From Geoalkalibacter halelectricus (GTDB lineage: Bacteria > Desulfobacterota > Desulfuromonadia > Desulfuromonadales > Geoalkalibacteraceae), in NCBI RefSeq assembly GCF_025263685.1, contig NZ_CP092109.1, positions 3,597,001 to 3,661,000 of the forward strand: DNA of 64,000 nucleotides, given 5' to 3'. Below the pieces are notes generated by a model, which did not search any database, was not told where the DNA came from, and saw only the letters and a program-made list of their open reading frames with translations. A program made the position numbers and the translations under genes. Below, piece by piece: positions 48,075-55,875 of this stretch. Numbering within the stretch: the stretch's first letter is position 1; each line of letters begins with the position of its first letter.

Positions 48075-48379
48075 TGCATACCTTTTTCCTTGCGGTCGCC
48101 ATCGTGCTGACCTTGTTGATCCTGCTCACCCTGTACCGGGTGGTGGCCGGGCCGACGGTGCTCGATCGCATCGTCGGACTCACGGTGCTTGGCGCCAAGA
48201 CCACGGTTCTGCTGCTACTCATCGGTCTGCTGTTCGACGATGTCGGCATGTTCGTCGATATCGCCTTGGCCTATGCCCTGCTCAACTTTATCGCGGTGCT
48301 CGGCGCCACGCGCTTTTTCCTGCGCCGGCGCAGCGTCAATCTCGAGGACGAGCAAACCGCCAAAGAGGAGGTGCGCTGA
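48074..48379 (+). CDS. mnhF: Cation/proton antiporter subunit MrpF/MbhB-like
   Basis: A 101-residue protein with three helices. LYRVVAGPTVLDRIVGLTVL is the conserved MrpF motif between helices 1 and 2, with the conserved Asp in the DRI segment. It ends with a charged tail. Starts on the last base of mnhE. Confidence 0.88.
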   Translation: MHTFFLAVAIVLTLLILLTLYRVVAGPTVLDRIVGLTVLGAKTTVLLLLIGLLFDDVGMFVDIALAYALLNFIAVLGATRFFLRRRSVNLEDEQTAKEEVR

Positions 48380-48381
48380 AC

Positions 48382-48705
48382 ATGTCGATCATCGTTGCCC
48401 TGCTGCTGCTGGCGGCTCTGTTTTTTTTCGTCGTCGGCACCGTCGGCATTCTGCGTTTCCCCGATTTCTACACGCGCCTGCATGCCGCCGGTAAGTGCGA
48501 CACCCTGGCCAGCATGCTGGCTCTCTTCGGTGTGGCGCTCTACACCCTTTATGGCTTCAATCTCGGGGATGTGCTGACGGCGCTCAAGATCCTGGCCATC
48601 GCCGCCTTCGTCTTCGTCGCCAGCCCCACCGCCACCCACGCCATCACCCGTGCCGCCCTGGCGACGGGCGTTGAGCCCTGGATGCGCCCGGAGAAACGCA
48701 AATGA
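48382..48705 (+). CDS. mnhG: Cation/proton antiporter subunit MrpG/MbhC-like
   Basis: A 107-residue protein; GTVGILRFPDFYTRLHAAGK is the MrpG signature (helix 1-2 loop), followed by DTLASMLALFGVALYT and FVASPTATHAITRAAL. ATG 48382 lies 2 bases after the mnhF stop with GAGGTG upstream. The order E-F-G first matches the archaeal Mbh/Mbx and bacterial Mrp-Mbh-like operons. Confidence 0.9.
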   Translation: MSIIVALLLLAALFFFVVGTVGILRFPDFYTRLHAAGKCDTLASMLALFGVALYTLYGFNLGDVLTALKILAIAAFVFVASPTATHAITRAALATGVEPWMRPEKRK

Positions 48706-48947
48706 TCTGGCAACTCGATCTGATTATTCTGACCATGCTCGTGATCTGCGCCGTCGGGGCCATCACGGTGCGCGACCTGCTCAGCGCCGCCCTGATCTTC
48801 GGTGCCTACAGCTTTCTCATGTGCCTGCTGTGGGCCGGCATGGGCGGCGTCGACGTGGCCTTCACCGAGGCGACGGTCGGCGCCGGGGTCAGCACCATTT
48901 TGTTCATCGCCGCGATCTACCGCACCAGCCGAAGGAGTAAGGATTGA
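48702..48947 (+). CDS. MbhD-like (DUF4040) subunit, MrpA C-terminal piece 1
   Basis: An 81-residue membrane protein with about three helices: VICAVGAITVRDLLSAALIF and GGVDVAFTEATVGAGVSTIL, the DUF4040/MbhD signature with the conserved Glu in FTEA. In canonical Mrp this segment is the C-terminal part of MrpA. Here it is a stand-alone gene, as in Mbh hydrogenases. ATGA overlap with mnhG. Confidence 0.8.
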   Translation: MIWQLDLIILTMLVICAVGAITVRDLLSAALIFGAYSFLMCLLWAGMGGVDVAFTEATVGAGVSTILFIAAIYRTSRRSKD

Positions 48948-49216
48948 AGCTGCTCGCTCTTGCCGCCACTCTTCTCACCGGTGCCCTGCTGCTCTACGGC
49001 ACCGCCGATTTTCCCGCCTGGGGCGATCCTCAGTCGCCGGCCAGCACCCATGTGTCCGCGGGCTACATCGAAACCGCGGTGCAGGAAACCCACACGCCCA
49101 ACCTGGTGGCCGCGGTGCTGGGTGACTACCGCGCCTACGATACCATGTTCGAGCTGGTGGTCATCTATTGCGCCGGCATCGGCGTCGTCGGCGTCCTGCG
49201 GAGGGTTCGGGAATGA
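48944..49216 (+). CDS. MbhE-like subunit, MrpA C-terminal piece 2
   Basis: A 90-residue membrane protein with helices at both ends and a periplasmic middle YIETAVQETHTPNLVAAVLG. DYRAYDTMFELVVIYCAGIG near the end is the conserved MbhE/MrpA-tail motif (DYRGFDTxxE). TTG 48944 overlaps the previous stop, with AAGGAG upstream. It overlaps the mnhB-like gene by 4 bases. Confidence 0.75.
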   Translation: MKLLALAATLLTGALLLYGTADFPAWGDPQSPASTHVSAGYIETAVQETHTPNLVAAVLGDYRAYDTMFELVVIYCAGIGVVGVLRRVRE

Positions 49217-49692
49217 AACGACTTCAGGAACAGGCGCGTAGCGGAAATCTGGGCGAGGACCTGATCATCCGCACCGCGGTGCGCATCATGGTGCCCTTCA
49301 TCCAGCTGTTTTCCCTCTACGTCCTCGCTCACGGGCATTACAGCCCCGGCGGCGGATTCCAGGGCGGGGTGCTGCTCGGCGCGTCCTTTTTGCTCATGGC
49401 CCTGGCCTTTGACCTGAAAAGCTCCAAGGAGCTGTTTCCGCCCAAGGTCATCATGGCTTCCAGCAACGTCGGCGTGTTGATCTTCGCCGGCATCGGGGTG
49501 GTCTGCGCCCTGCTCGGCGGCTATTTCATGGATTACGCCGCTTTTGCCAAGGTGATTCCCCTGGCGGTCCCCGATTGGCGCTCCCTGGGCATTCTGCTGG
49601 TCGAAGTGGGCGTGCAGATCGGGGTGGCCTGCATCATGCTCGTGCTGTACTGGGAATTGTCTTCCGCCGGCACCCTTGAGGAAGGACTCTGA
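49213..49692 (+). CDS. mnhB: Cation/proton antiporter subunit MrpB/MbhF-like
   Basis: A 159-residue membrane protein. HGHYSPGGGFQGGVLLGASF is the MrpB/MnhB signature loop. It has four helices and a short cytoplasmic tail. ATG 49213 overlaps the previous stop; the next gene begins one base after its stop. Confidence 0.9.
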   Translation: MKRLQEQARSGNLGEDLIIRTAVRIMVPFIQLFSLYVLAHGHYSPGGGFQGGVLLGASFLLMALAFDLKSSKELFPPKVIMASSNVGVLIFAGIGVVCALLGGYFMDYAAFAKVIPLAVPDWRSLGILLVEVGVQIGVACIMLVLYWELSSAGTLEEGL

Positions 49693-49693
49693 G

Positions 49694-50083
49694 ATGGAAG
49701 GCCTGCTCGAAGAGATCGTCGCCAAATATAATTACTGGATCTACGTGGTTCTGATGATGATCGGCTTCTACGCCATGATCGCCAAGCGCAACCTGGTGAA
49801 AAAACTCATCGGCATGAACATCTTTCAGACCGCCATCATCTTGTTTTTCGTTTCCACCGGAGTCAAGCGCGATGCCGGCCTGCCGATTGTCGACAAGGAC
49901 CTGGCCCTGGCCGGCGCCATCGACGTGGCCACGGTGGTCAACCCTCTGCCCCACGTGCTCATGCTGACCGCCATCGTCGTCGGCGTCAGCGTCACCGGGA
50001 TCGCCCTGGCGGTGATCATGCGCGTCTACCGTGAGTACGGCACCCTGGAAGAGGATGAAATTCTGGAGAAAATCGGTCGATGA
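49694..50083 (+). CDS. mnhC: Cation/proton antiporter subunit MrpC/MbhG/NuoK-like
   Basis: A 129-residue NuoK-like subunit with three helices: IGFYAMIAKRNLVKKLIGMN is the family motif, followed by QTAIILFFVSTG and PHVLMLTAIVVGVSVTGIAL. Start ATG 49694. It overlaps the next gene by 4 bases. Confidence 0.9.
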   Translation: MEGLLEEIVAKYNYWIYVVLMMIGFYAMIAKRNLVKKLIGMNIFQTAIILFFVSTGVKRDAGLPIVDKDLALAGAIDVATVVNPLPHVLMLTAIVVGVSVTGIALAVIMRVYREYGTLEEDEILEKIGR

Positions 50084-51570
50084 TCAGCGCCAACCTTCCT
50101 GCCTATTCCGTCGCCGCCCCCCTGCTCATGGCGGTGGTGGTCAATCTGCTGGGTGGTCGCCGCGCCGCCCTGATCCCGCCCCTGGCCATGGTGTCCCTGG
50201 GCATCTCGACCCTGTGCGCGGCTTTTCTGCTGCCGCAGGTGCTGCGCGACGGCCCCCTGAGCTACACCATGGGCGGCTGGGAGCCGCCCTGGGGCATCGA
50301 GCTCATCGTCGATCCGCTCTCGGCGTTGATGCTGCTGCTGGTCTCCGCCGTGGCCCTGGTCGCCACCTGGTCGGCCGGCGCCAGCGTCGCCAAGGACATG
50401 CCGGGACGCGAGCACCACTTCTTCGCCCTGTATCTGATCCTGATCTCGGGGTTGCTGGCCCTGACCATGACCGGAGATACCTTCAATCTCTACGTCATGC
50501 TTGAAATCACCGCCATCACCACTTACGGCCTTATCGCCATGGGCCGCGAGCGCGCGCCCCTGGCCAGCTTCAACTACATCATCATGGGCACCATCGGCGC
50601 CTGCTTCCTGCTGCTGGGCACCGGCTATCTCTATATCCTCACCGGTTCCCTCAACATGGTCGACATCGGCCGCATCCTGCCCGAGCTCTACGGCGGCGCG
50701 GCGGTGGCCACCGCCTTCGCCTTCCTGATGGTGGGCATCTGGATCAAGACCGCCTTCTTCCCCCTGCACAGCTGGCTGCCCAACGCCTACACCTATGCGC
50801 CCTCGGGCACCAGCGTGCTGATCGCGCCGCTCATGACCAAGGTGTCGGTGTATCTGATGATTCGCCTCATCTACACGGTTTATTCGCCGGAATATGCTTT
50901 CGTACTGCATCCGGCGGTGCCGCACCTCATCGTCTGGGCGGCGGCCATCGGCATTTTCATCGCCTCGTCCCTGGCCCTGGCGCAGGTGGAATTCAAGAAG
51001 ATGCTCACCTATATCGTCGTCGCCGAGGTCGGCTACATGGTCGGCGCGGTGTGGCTGATCAACGAGCAGGCCCTCACCGGCGCGGTGCTGCACATCGTCA
51101 ATGACGCCCTCATGACCCTGTGCCTGTTCCTGGTCGCCTCGGCGGTCGTCTATCAGCAGGGCAGTTGTCGTTTCGAGGATTTTCGCGGCCTCTACCGGCG
51201 CATGCCCTGGACCATGGCCGCCTTTACCGTCGGCGCTTTCTCCATGATCGGCATACCGCCCACCGCCGGCTTTTTCAGCAAGTGGTACCTGATTCTCGGC
51301 GGTATCGAGGCGGGCCAGTATCTCTATGTCGCGGCGCTGGTGTTCAGCAGCCTGGTCAATGCCATTTTGTTCTTCCGTATCATCGAGATCGCCTTTTTCG
51401 ACGGCGCCGACCAGGCCCTCGACGCCAACGGCCGGGTCATCCGTGCCGAGGCGCCGGGTGCGCTGGTGCAGCCCCTGCTGCTAACCGCGGTGGCCCTGAT
51501 CGTGGTCGGGCTCTCCGCCGGGCCGCTGGTTTCGGGCGTCATTGTTCCGGCGTTGGCGTGGCTGCATTGA
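50080..51570 (+). CDS. mnhD: Antiporter subunit MrpD/MbhH-like 1
   Basis: A 496-residue antiporter-like subunit. Glu in NLYVMLEITAITTYGLIAMG and Lys in GIWIKTAFFPLHSWLPNAYT are present. The helix 8 position that carries Lys in relatives (HALMK/HALFK) reads IVNDALMTLCLF near residue 340, with Thr in place of Lys. If the alignment holds, its proton path differs from its two paralogues in this operon. Start ATG 50080 within an ATGA overlap. Confidence 0.85.
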   Translation: MISANLPAYSVAAPLLMAVVVNLLGGRRAALIPPLAMVSLGISTLCAAFLLPQVLRDGPLSYTMGGWEPPWGIELIVDPLSALMLLLVSAVALVATWSAGASVAKDMPGREHHFFALYLILISGLLALTMTGDTFNLYVMLEITAITTYGLIAMGRERAPLASFNYIIMGTIGACFLLLGTGYLYILTGSLNMVDIGRILPELYGGAAVATAFAFLMVGIWIKTAFFPLHSWLPNAYTYAPSGTSVLIAPLMTKVSVYLMIRLIYTVYSPEYAFVLHPAVPHLIVWAAAIGIFIASSLALAQVEFKKMLTYIVVAEVGYMVGAVWLINEQALTGAVLHIVNDALMTLCLFLVASAVVYQQGSCRFEDFRGLYRRMPWTMAAFTVGAFSMIGIPPTAGFFSKWYLILGGIEAGQYLYVAALVFSSLVNAILFFRIIEIAFFDGADQALDANGRVIRAEAPGALVQPLLLTAVALIVVGLSAGPLVSGVIVPALAWLH

Positions 51571-51633
51571 GGCGCCGCGGTTCGATGCCGTTTTTTTGCT
51601 TTTTCATTTTCGTGAAGTGAGTTGAGTCTGACC

Positions 51634-53103
51634 ATGGATCTTCACCCTTCGTTCTGGCCTTTGGCCGCCGTTTTGATTTCCCTGCTGGGCGCGATTCCCA
51701 TCATGCTGTCGGGACGCAACCCCAATGTGCGCGAGGGCTGGACGCTGATCATCGCGGTGGGCAAGTTTCTCATCGTCGCCTCCATGCTGCCCACGGTGCT
51801 CGCCGGCGGCGGGTTCGTCTTCACCCTGGTCGAGGCCTTTCCCGGGGTCCCCATTCAGTTGCGCGTCGATCCCATGGGGATGTTTTTCGCCCTGATCGCG
51901 TCGTTTCTGTGGATTCTGACCTCGATCTATTCCATCGGCTACATGCGCTCCCTCGAGGAGCATGATCAGACCCGCTACTTCGCCTCCTTCGCGGTGGCCA
52001 TCGGCGCCACCATCGGCGTGGCTTTTTCCGCCAACCTGCTCACCCTCTATCTGTTCTACGAGGTGCTTTCCCTCTCCACCTATCCCCTGGTGGCCCATGA
52101 GCGCAATGCGGAATCCCGCGCTTCGGGACGTCGCTACCTGACCTTTCTGCTCGGCGCCTCCATCGCCTTCGCCCTGCCCGGCATGCTGCTGTGCTACAGC
52201 CTGGTCGGGACCCTCGATTTCACCCAGGGCGGCATCGTCGCCGGCGCCGCCTCGCCGGGGGTGCTCGGCCTGATGCTGGTGATGCTGGTGGCGGGTTTCG
52301 CCAAGGCCGGCATCATGCCCTTTCACCCCTGGCTGCCCGCCGCCATGGTGGCGCCCACCCCGGTCAGCAGCTTCCTGCACGGCGTGGCGGTGGTCAAGGT
52401 CGGGGTCTTCTCGATTGTACGCGTGCTGCTCGACATCTTCGGCCTCGATGTGCTCGGCACCCTGTCGGTGGGCGCGCTGCTGCCCTATTTCGTGAGCCTC
52501 ACCATCATCGTCGCCTCGCTCATCGCCCTGACCCAGGACAACCTCAAGCGGCGCCTGGCCTATTCGACGGTGGGGCAGCTCTCCTACATCATCCTCGGCG
52601 TCTCCATGCTCGCCCCCGCGGCGGTCACCGGCGGCATCATGCACATCGCCAGCCACGCCTTCGGCAAGGTGACGCTCTTTTACTGCGCCGGGGCCATCTA
52701 TGTCGCCGCCCACAAAAAATATATTTCCCAAATGAGCGGCCTGGGCCGCGTCATGCCCTTTACCTTCGGCGCCTTCGCCCTGGCCTCCCTGACCATGATC
52801 GGGGCGCCGCCCACCGCGGGTTTCGTCTCCAAATGGCTGATGCTCAACGGCGCCCTTGATTCGGATCAACTGGCCCTGCTGGCGGTGCTGCTCAGCAGTA
52901 CCCTGCTCAACGCCGCCTATTTCGTACCCATCGTCTATCAGGGTTTCTTCGGCAAGCCCTCGGAGGAGGTCGCCGCGATCTCCGGCATCAAGGAGGCGCC
53001 CCTGACCCTGGTGGTGCCCCTGTGCCTCACCGCGACCATCTCCCTGCTCATCGGTCTCTACCCCTATTTCTTCCTGAACTTGGCTCAATTGGTGGTGCCA
53101 TGA
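51634..53103 (+). CDS. Antiporter subunit MrpD-like 2
   Basis: A 489-residue antiporter-like subunit with all usual ion-path residues: Glu in LYLFYEVLSLSTYPLVAHER, Lys in GFAKAGIMPFHPWLPAAMVA, Lys in IASHAFGKVTLFYCAGAIY. ATG 51634 is chosen; a TTG 12 bases upstream is in frame. Some members of this subgroup are annotated as NuoL/M-like. It overlaps the next small gene by 4 bases. Confidence 0.85.
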   Translation: MDLHPSFWPLAAVLISLLGAIPIMLSGRNPNVREGWTLIIAVGKFLIVASMLPTVLAGGGFVFTLVEAFPGVPIQLRVDPMGMFFALIASFLWILTSIYSIGYMRSLEEHDQTRYFASFAVAIGATIGVAFSANLLTLYLFYEVLSLSTYPLVAHERNAESRASGRRYLTFLLGASIAFALPGMLLCYSLVGTLDFTQGGIVAGAASPGVLGLMLVMLVAGFAKAGIMPFHPWLPAAMVAPTPVSSFLHGVAVVKVGVFSIVRVLLDIFGLDVLGTLSVGALLPYFVSLTIIVASLIALTQDNLKRRLAYSTVGQLSYIILGVSMLAPAAVTGGIMHIASHAFGKVTLFYCAGAIYVAAHKKYISQMSGLGRVMPFTFGAFALASLTMIGAPPTAGFVSKWLMLNGALDSDQLALLAVLLSSTLLNAAYFVPIVYQGFFGKPSEEVAAISGIKEAPLTLVVPLCLTATISLLIGLYPYFFLNLAQLVVP

Positions 53104-53360
53104 ATCTCGTGCAAATGCTCGAAGCGCTCAATCAGCGCTGGAAACTTCTGGTGCGGCTCTTTCTCCTGGTGCTCGCCCTGCTGGTGGTCATCGACGCCAT
53201 TCCGGCGCTGGTCGACAAGGAAAAGGCCCACACGGCCATGGAACTGCTGCCCGGCTTTTGGTCGGTGTACGGCTTCATCAGCTGCGTGCTGATTGTGTAC
53301 GTCTCAAAATGGTTCGGCGATATCGGTATTATGCGCCGTGAGGATTTCTACGATGACTGA
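53100..53360 (+). CDS. Small two-helix protein of the antiporter operon
   Basis: An 86-residue protein with two helices (LFLLVLALLVVIDAIPALVD and FWSVYGFISCVLIVYVSKWF) joined by a charged loop DKEKAHTAMELLPG and ending DIGIMRREDFYDD. It overlaps both neighbours by a few bases, so it is surely part of the operon. I do not recognise a named Mrp or Mbh subunit; an accessory or assembly role is a guess. Confidence 0.6.
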   Translation: MNLVQMLEALNQRWKLLVRLFLLVLALLVVIDAIPALVDKEKAHTAMELLPGFWSVYGFISCVLIVYVSKWFGDIGIMRREDFYDD

Positions 53361-55140
53361 TTTGTGGATTCATCCCGCACTGATTCTGCTGCTCGGCGCC
53401 GCCCTGCTGCCCCTGATTCCCGAGCGGGTGCGTCCGGGTTATCTGCTGCTGGTGCCGATCCTGGTCTTTGCGCGGGTTCACACCATGGCGCCGGGCACCT
53501 ACGGTGAAGTGCCCTTTTTGTCCTGGACGCTGACCTTCGGGCGCGTCGACGCCCTGGCGTCGGTGTTCGGCTACATCATGGCGCTGATGGCCATCATCGG
53601 CACCCTTTATGCGCTCAAGGTCAAGAAAAAGGGTGAGTTCGCCGCCGCCTGGGTCTATGTCGCCGGATCCCTGGGCGCCATCTACGCGGGCGATCTCATC
53701 ACGCTCTTCGTGTTCTGGGAGATGATGGCTTTCTCCTCGGTGTTTCTCATCTGGTTTCGCGGCCGCAAGGAATCCCTGGAAGCAGGGTTTCGCTATCTTC
53801 TGGTGCATGCCGCGGGCGGGGTGTCCCTGCTGGCCGGCATCCTGCTTTACAGCCGGGGGGCGGAGAATCTGGCCTTTGTGGGTTTCAACGTCCAGAGCCC
53901 CGGCCTCGGCGAGTGGCTGATCCTCATCGGCTTTATGCTCAACGCCGCGGTGCCGCCCCTGCACGCCTGGCTGCCCGACGGCTACGGCGAGGCGACCTTC
54001 AGCGGCGCGGTGTTTCTGTGCGCCTTCACCACCAAGACCGCGGTTTACGCCCTGGCGCGCGGCTTCGCCGGGTTGGAAATCCTCATCTGGCTCGGTGTCA
54101 TCATGGCCCTCTACGGGGTGGTCTACGCGGTGCTGGAAAATGACAGCCGGCGGCTGCTCGCCTATCACATCATCAGTCAGGTGGGCTACATGGTGGCCGG
54201 GGTGGGCATCGGCACGCAGTTGGCCATCAACGGGGTGTGCGCCCACGCCTTCGCCCACATTCTCTACAAGGGGCTGCTGTTCATGGGCTGCGGCGCGGTG
54301 CTGCACATGACCGGCCAGAGCAAGTTCACCGAACTCGGCGGGCTCTACCGCAAGATGCCCTGGACCTTTGTCTTTACCCTGATCGGCGGCCTTTCCATTT
54401 CGGCCTTTCCGCTGTTCAGCGGCTTCGTCAGCAAGGCCATGACGGTGCAGGCGGGCTTCGACGAACATATGCTGTGGGCGGCCTTTCTGCTCATGCTGGC
54501 CTCGGCGGGGACCTTCCTCCATACCGGCCTCAAGGTGCCTTACTTCATCTGGTTCGGCAAGAACAACTGCAAGCCCGAGACCTGGGAGCGCGCCGCCGAT
54601 CCGCCCTGGAACATGAACGCCGCCATGGCCATCACCGCGGCACTGTGCATCTTCATCGGGGTCTATACGCCCTATCTCTACGACATGCTGCCTTACCCAA
54701 CGGATTATAATCCGTACACCTCCTATCATCTGTCAGAGACGATGCAGTTGTTGTTGTTCACCATGCTCGGGTTTTTCCTGTTGCTGAAGAAACTCGAACC
54801 CAAGGCCGCCATCGCCGTGGATACGGATTGGTTCTACCGGCGCGGCGGGCAGTTTTTCTACCGCGCCGCCGACAAGGGCCTCAACGGGCTCAACCAGACC
54901 GGCGACAAGCTCGCCATGCGGCGTCTGCCGTCGAGTCTGACGCGTTTCTTCGCCAAGCCCGGCGCACATCTGCAATGGCTTTTGTTGCGACCCTTCGTGC
55001 GCGGCGGGGAGGGCGAGATCGCGCAGGTACGCGAGTCCATCGATCGGCGCAGCCGCCACGGCAGTTATCCCGTGGGCACCAGCGTGCTGTTGTCCGTATT
55101 GTTTCTGTCGCTGATGTCGCTGCTGTTTTTTCTCTTTTAG
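53353..55140 (+). CDS. Antiporter subunit MrpD-like 3 with C-terminal extension
   Basis: A 595-residue antiporter-like subunit. Glu in LFVFWEMMAFSSVFLIWFRG and Lys in FAHILYKGLLFMGCGAVLHM are present, but the helix 7 Lys position reads FMLNAAVPPLHAWLPDGYGE, Asn in place of Lys. Beyond ~residue 490 an amphipathic stretch with DTDWFYRRGGQFFYRAADKG precedes a last helix, like the NuoL lateral helix. ATG 53353 overlaps the small gene. The stop is directly followed by a MITE-like element. Confidence 0.82.
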   Translation: MTDLWIHPALILLLGAALLPLIPERVRPGYLLLVPILVFARVHTMAPGTYGEVPFLSWTLTFGRVDALASVFGYIMALMAIIGTLYALKVKKKGEFAAAWVYVAGSLGAIYAGDLITLFVFWEMMAFSSVFLIWFRGRKESLEAGFRYLLVHAAGGVSLLAGILLYSRGAENLAFVGFNVQSPGLGEWLILIGFMLNAAVPPLHAWLPDGYGEATFSGAVFLCAFTTKTAVYALARGFAGLEILIWLGVIMALYGVVYAVLENDSRRLLAYHIISQVGYMVAGVGIGTQLAINGVCAHAFAHILYKGLLFMGCGAVLHMTGQSKFTELGGLYRKMPWTFVFTLIGGLSISAFPLFSGFVSKAMTVQAGFDEHMLWAAFLLMLASAGTFLHTGLKVPYFIWFGKNNCKPETWERAADPPWNMNAAMAITAALCIFIGVYTPYLYDMLPYPTDYNPYTSYHLSETMQLLLFTMLGFFLLLKKLEPKAAIAVDTDWFYRRGGQFFYRAADKGLNGLNQTGDKLAMRRLPSSLTRFFAKPGAHLQWLLLRPFVRGGEGEIAQVRESIDRRSRHGSYPVGTSVLLSVLFLSLMSLLFFLF

Positions 55141-55315
55141 CCCGGATTATTCATGAGGCTTTGTCGCGAAACCGGCCAGTGTACGTCAGATCAAGCCAAG
55201 CGCAGAGAGTTGCCCTACAGGCGTACTTGCAGTACGTCGAAGCGCAAGGAGCGAGCACGGCTTGAGATGGCGCGCAATGGACGGTTGCAGCAAAAGTCAT
55301 CATGAATAAACCGGG
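55141..55315. mobile_element. MITE-like element with terminal inverted repeats
   Basis: CCCGGATTATTCATGA at the left end and the complement of CCCGGTTTATTCATGA at the right end (15 of 16 match) enclose ~140 bases containing the inner palindrome GTACTTGCAGTAC. No open frame. It starts on the base after the last antiporter stop codon. No transposase with these ends is in the window. Confidence 0.6.
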
Positions 55316-55367
55316 TTGGGATATTCGCGGCTGCTGAGGTCGCCTCTTCGTTCAAGGGAGCTCGCTC

Positions 55368-55841
55368 ATGCTCAAGATCCTTCTGGCTCTGGATCTCTCG
55401 CCCCATTCCCTGCGCGCCGCCGAATATGTGGCGCGCGTCGCCCCGCATCTGGACGGCTGCCAAGTGACCGCTCTGGTGGTCAGTTCGGGCATTCCCTACA
55501 GCGCTCAGCAGGTGCCCCCGCCACAGGCTGAAGAGACGGAGCCGGAACTGCACGGCGACGAAGATCATCTGCAGGAGATGCGGGAAGTGCGCAGCCTGCT
55601 CGATGAGGTCAGGAGCCTGCTGCTCAAGAGCGGGTTGCCCGAGGAGCGCCTGCAAACGCGCATCAAGCCCCTGGGGCGCGGCATCGCCCTGGATATTCTC
55701 GATGAGGCGCGCAACCACGACTGCGACACCATCGTCGTCGGGCGCCGCGGCCTCTCCAAGGTCAAATCCCTGCTGCTGGGCAGCATTTCGTCGACCATCG
55801 TGCAGAATGCCGAGGGTCTGACCGTGTGGGTGGTGGAATAA
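55368..55841 (+). CDS. Universal stress protein (UspA family)
   Basis: A 157-residue USP domain: MLKILLALDLSPHSLRAAEY at the N-terminus and the ATP-binding loop GRRGLSKVKSLLLGSISSTI (G-x2-G-x9-G-S) at the C-terminus, so it is of the ATP-binding type. AAGGGAG precedes ATG 55368. Its placement next to ion-transport genes could suggest a regulatory link to energy state, but this is only proximity. Confidence 0.88.
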   Translation: MLKILLALDLSPHSLRAAEYVARVAPHLDGCQVTALVVSSGIPYSAQQVPPPQAEETEPELHGDEDHLQEMREVRSLLDEVRSLLLKSGLPEERLQTRIKPLGRGIALDILDEARNHDCDTIVVGRRGLSKVKSLLLGSISSTIVQNAEGLTVWVVE

Positions 55842-55875
55842 ACCCCGCCCCGGCCCCCAGGGGTGGTCGCGCCCG

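Noticed and set aside
51604-53088. A 494-codon open frame antisense to the second MrpD-like gene
   Set aside because: The sequence is Gly/Gln/His-rich low complexity, typical of reading the complement of hydrophobic membrane genes.
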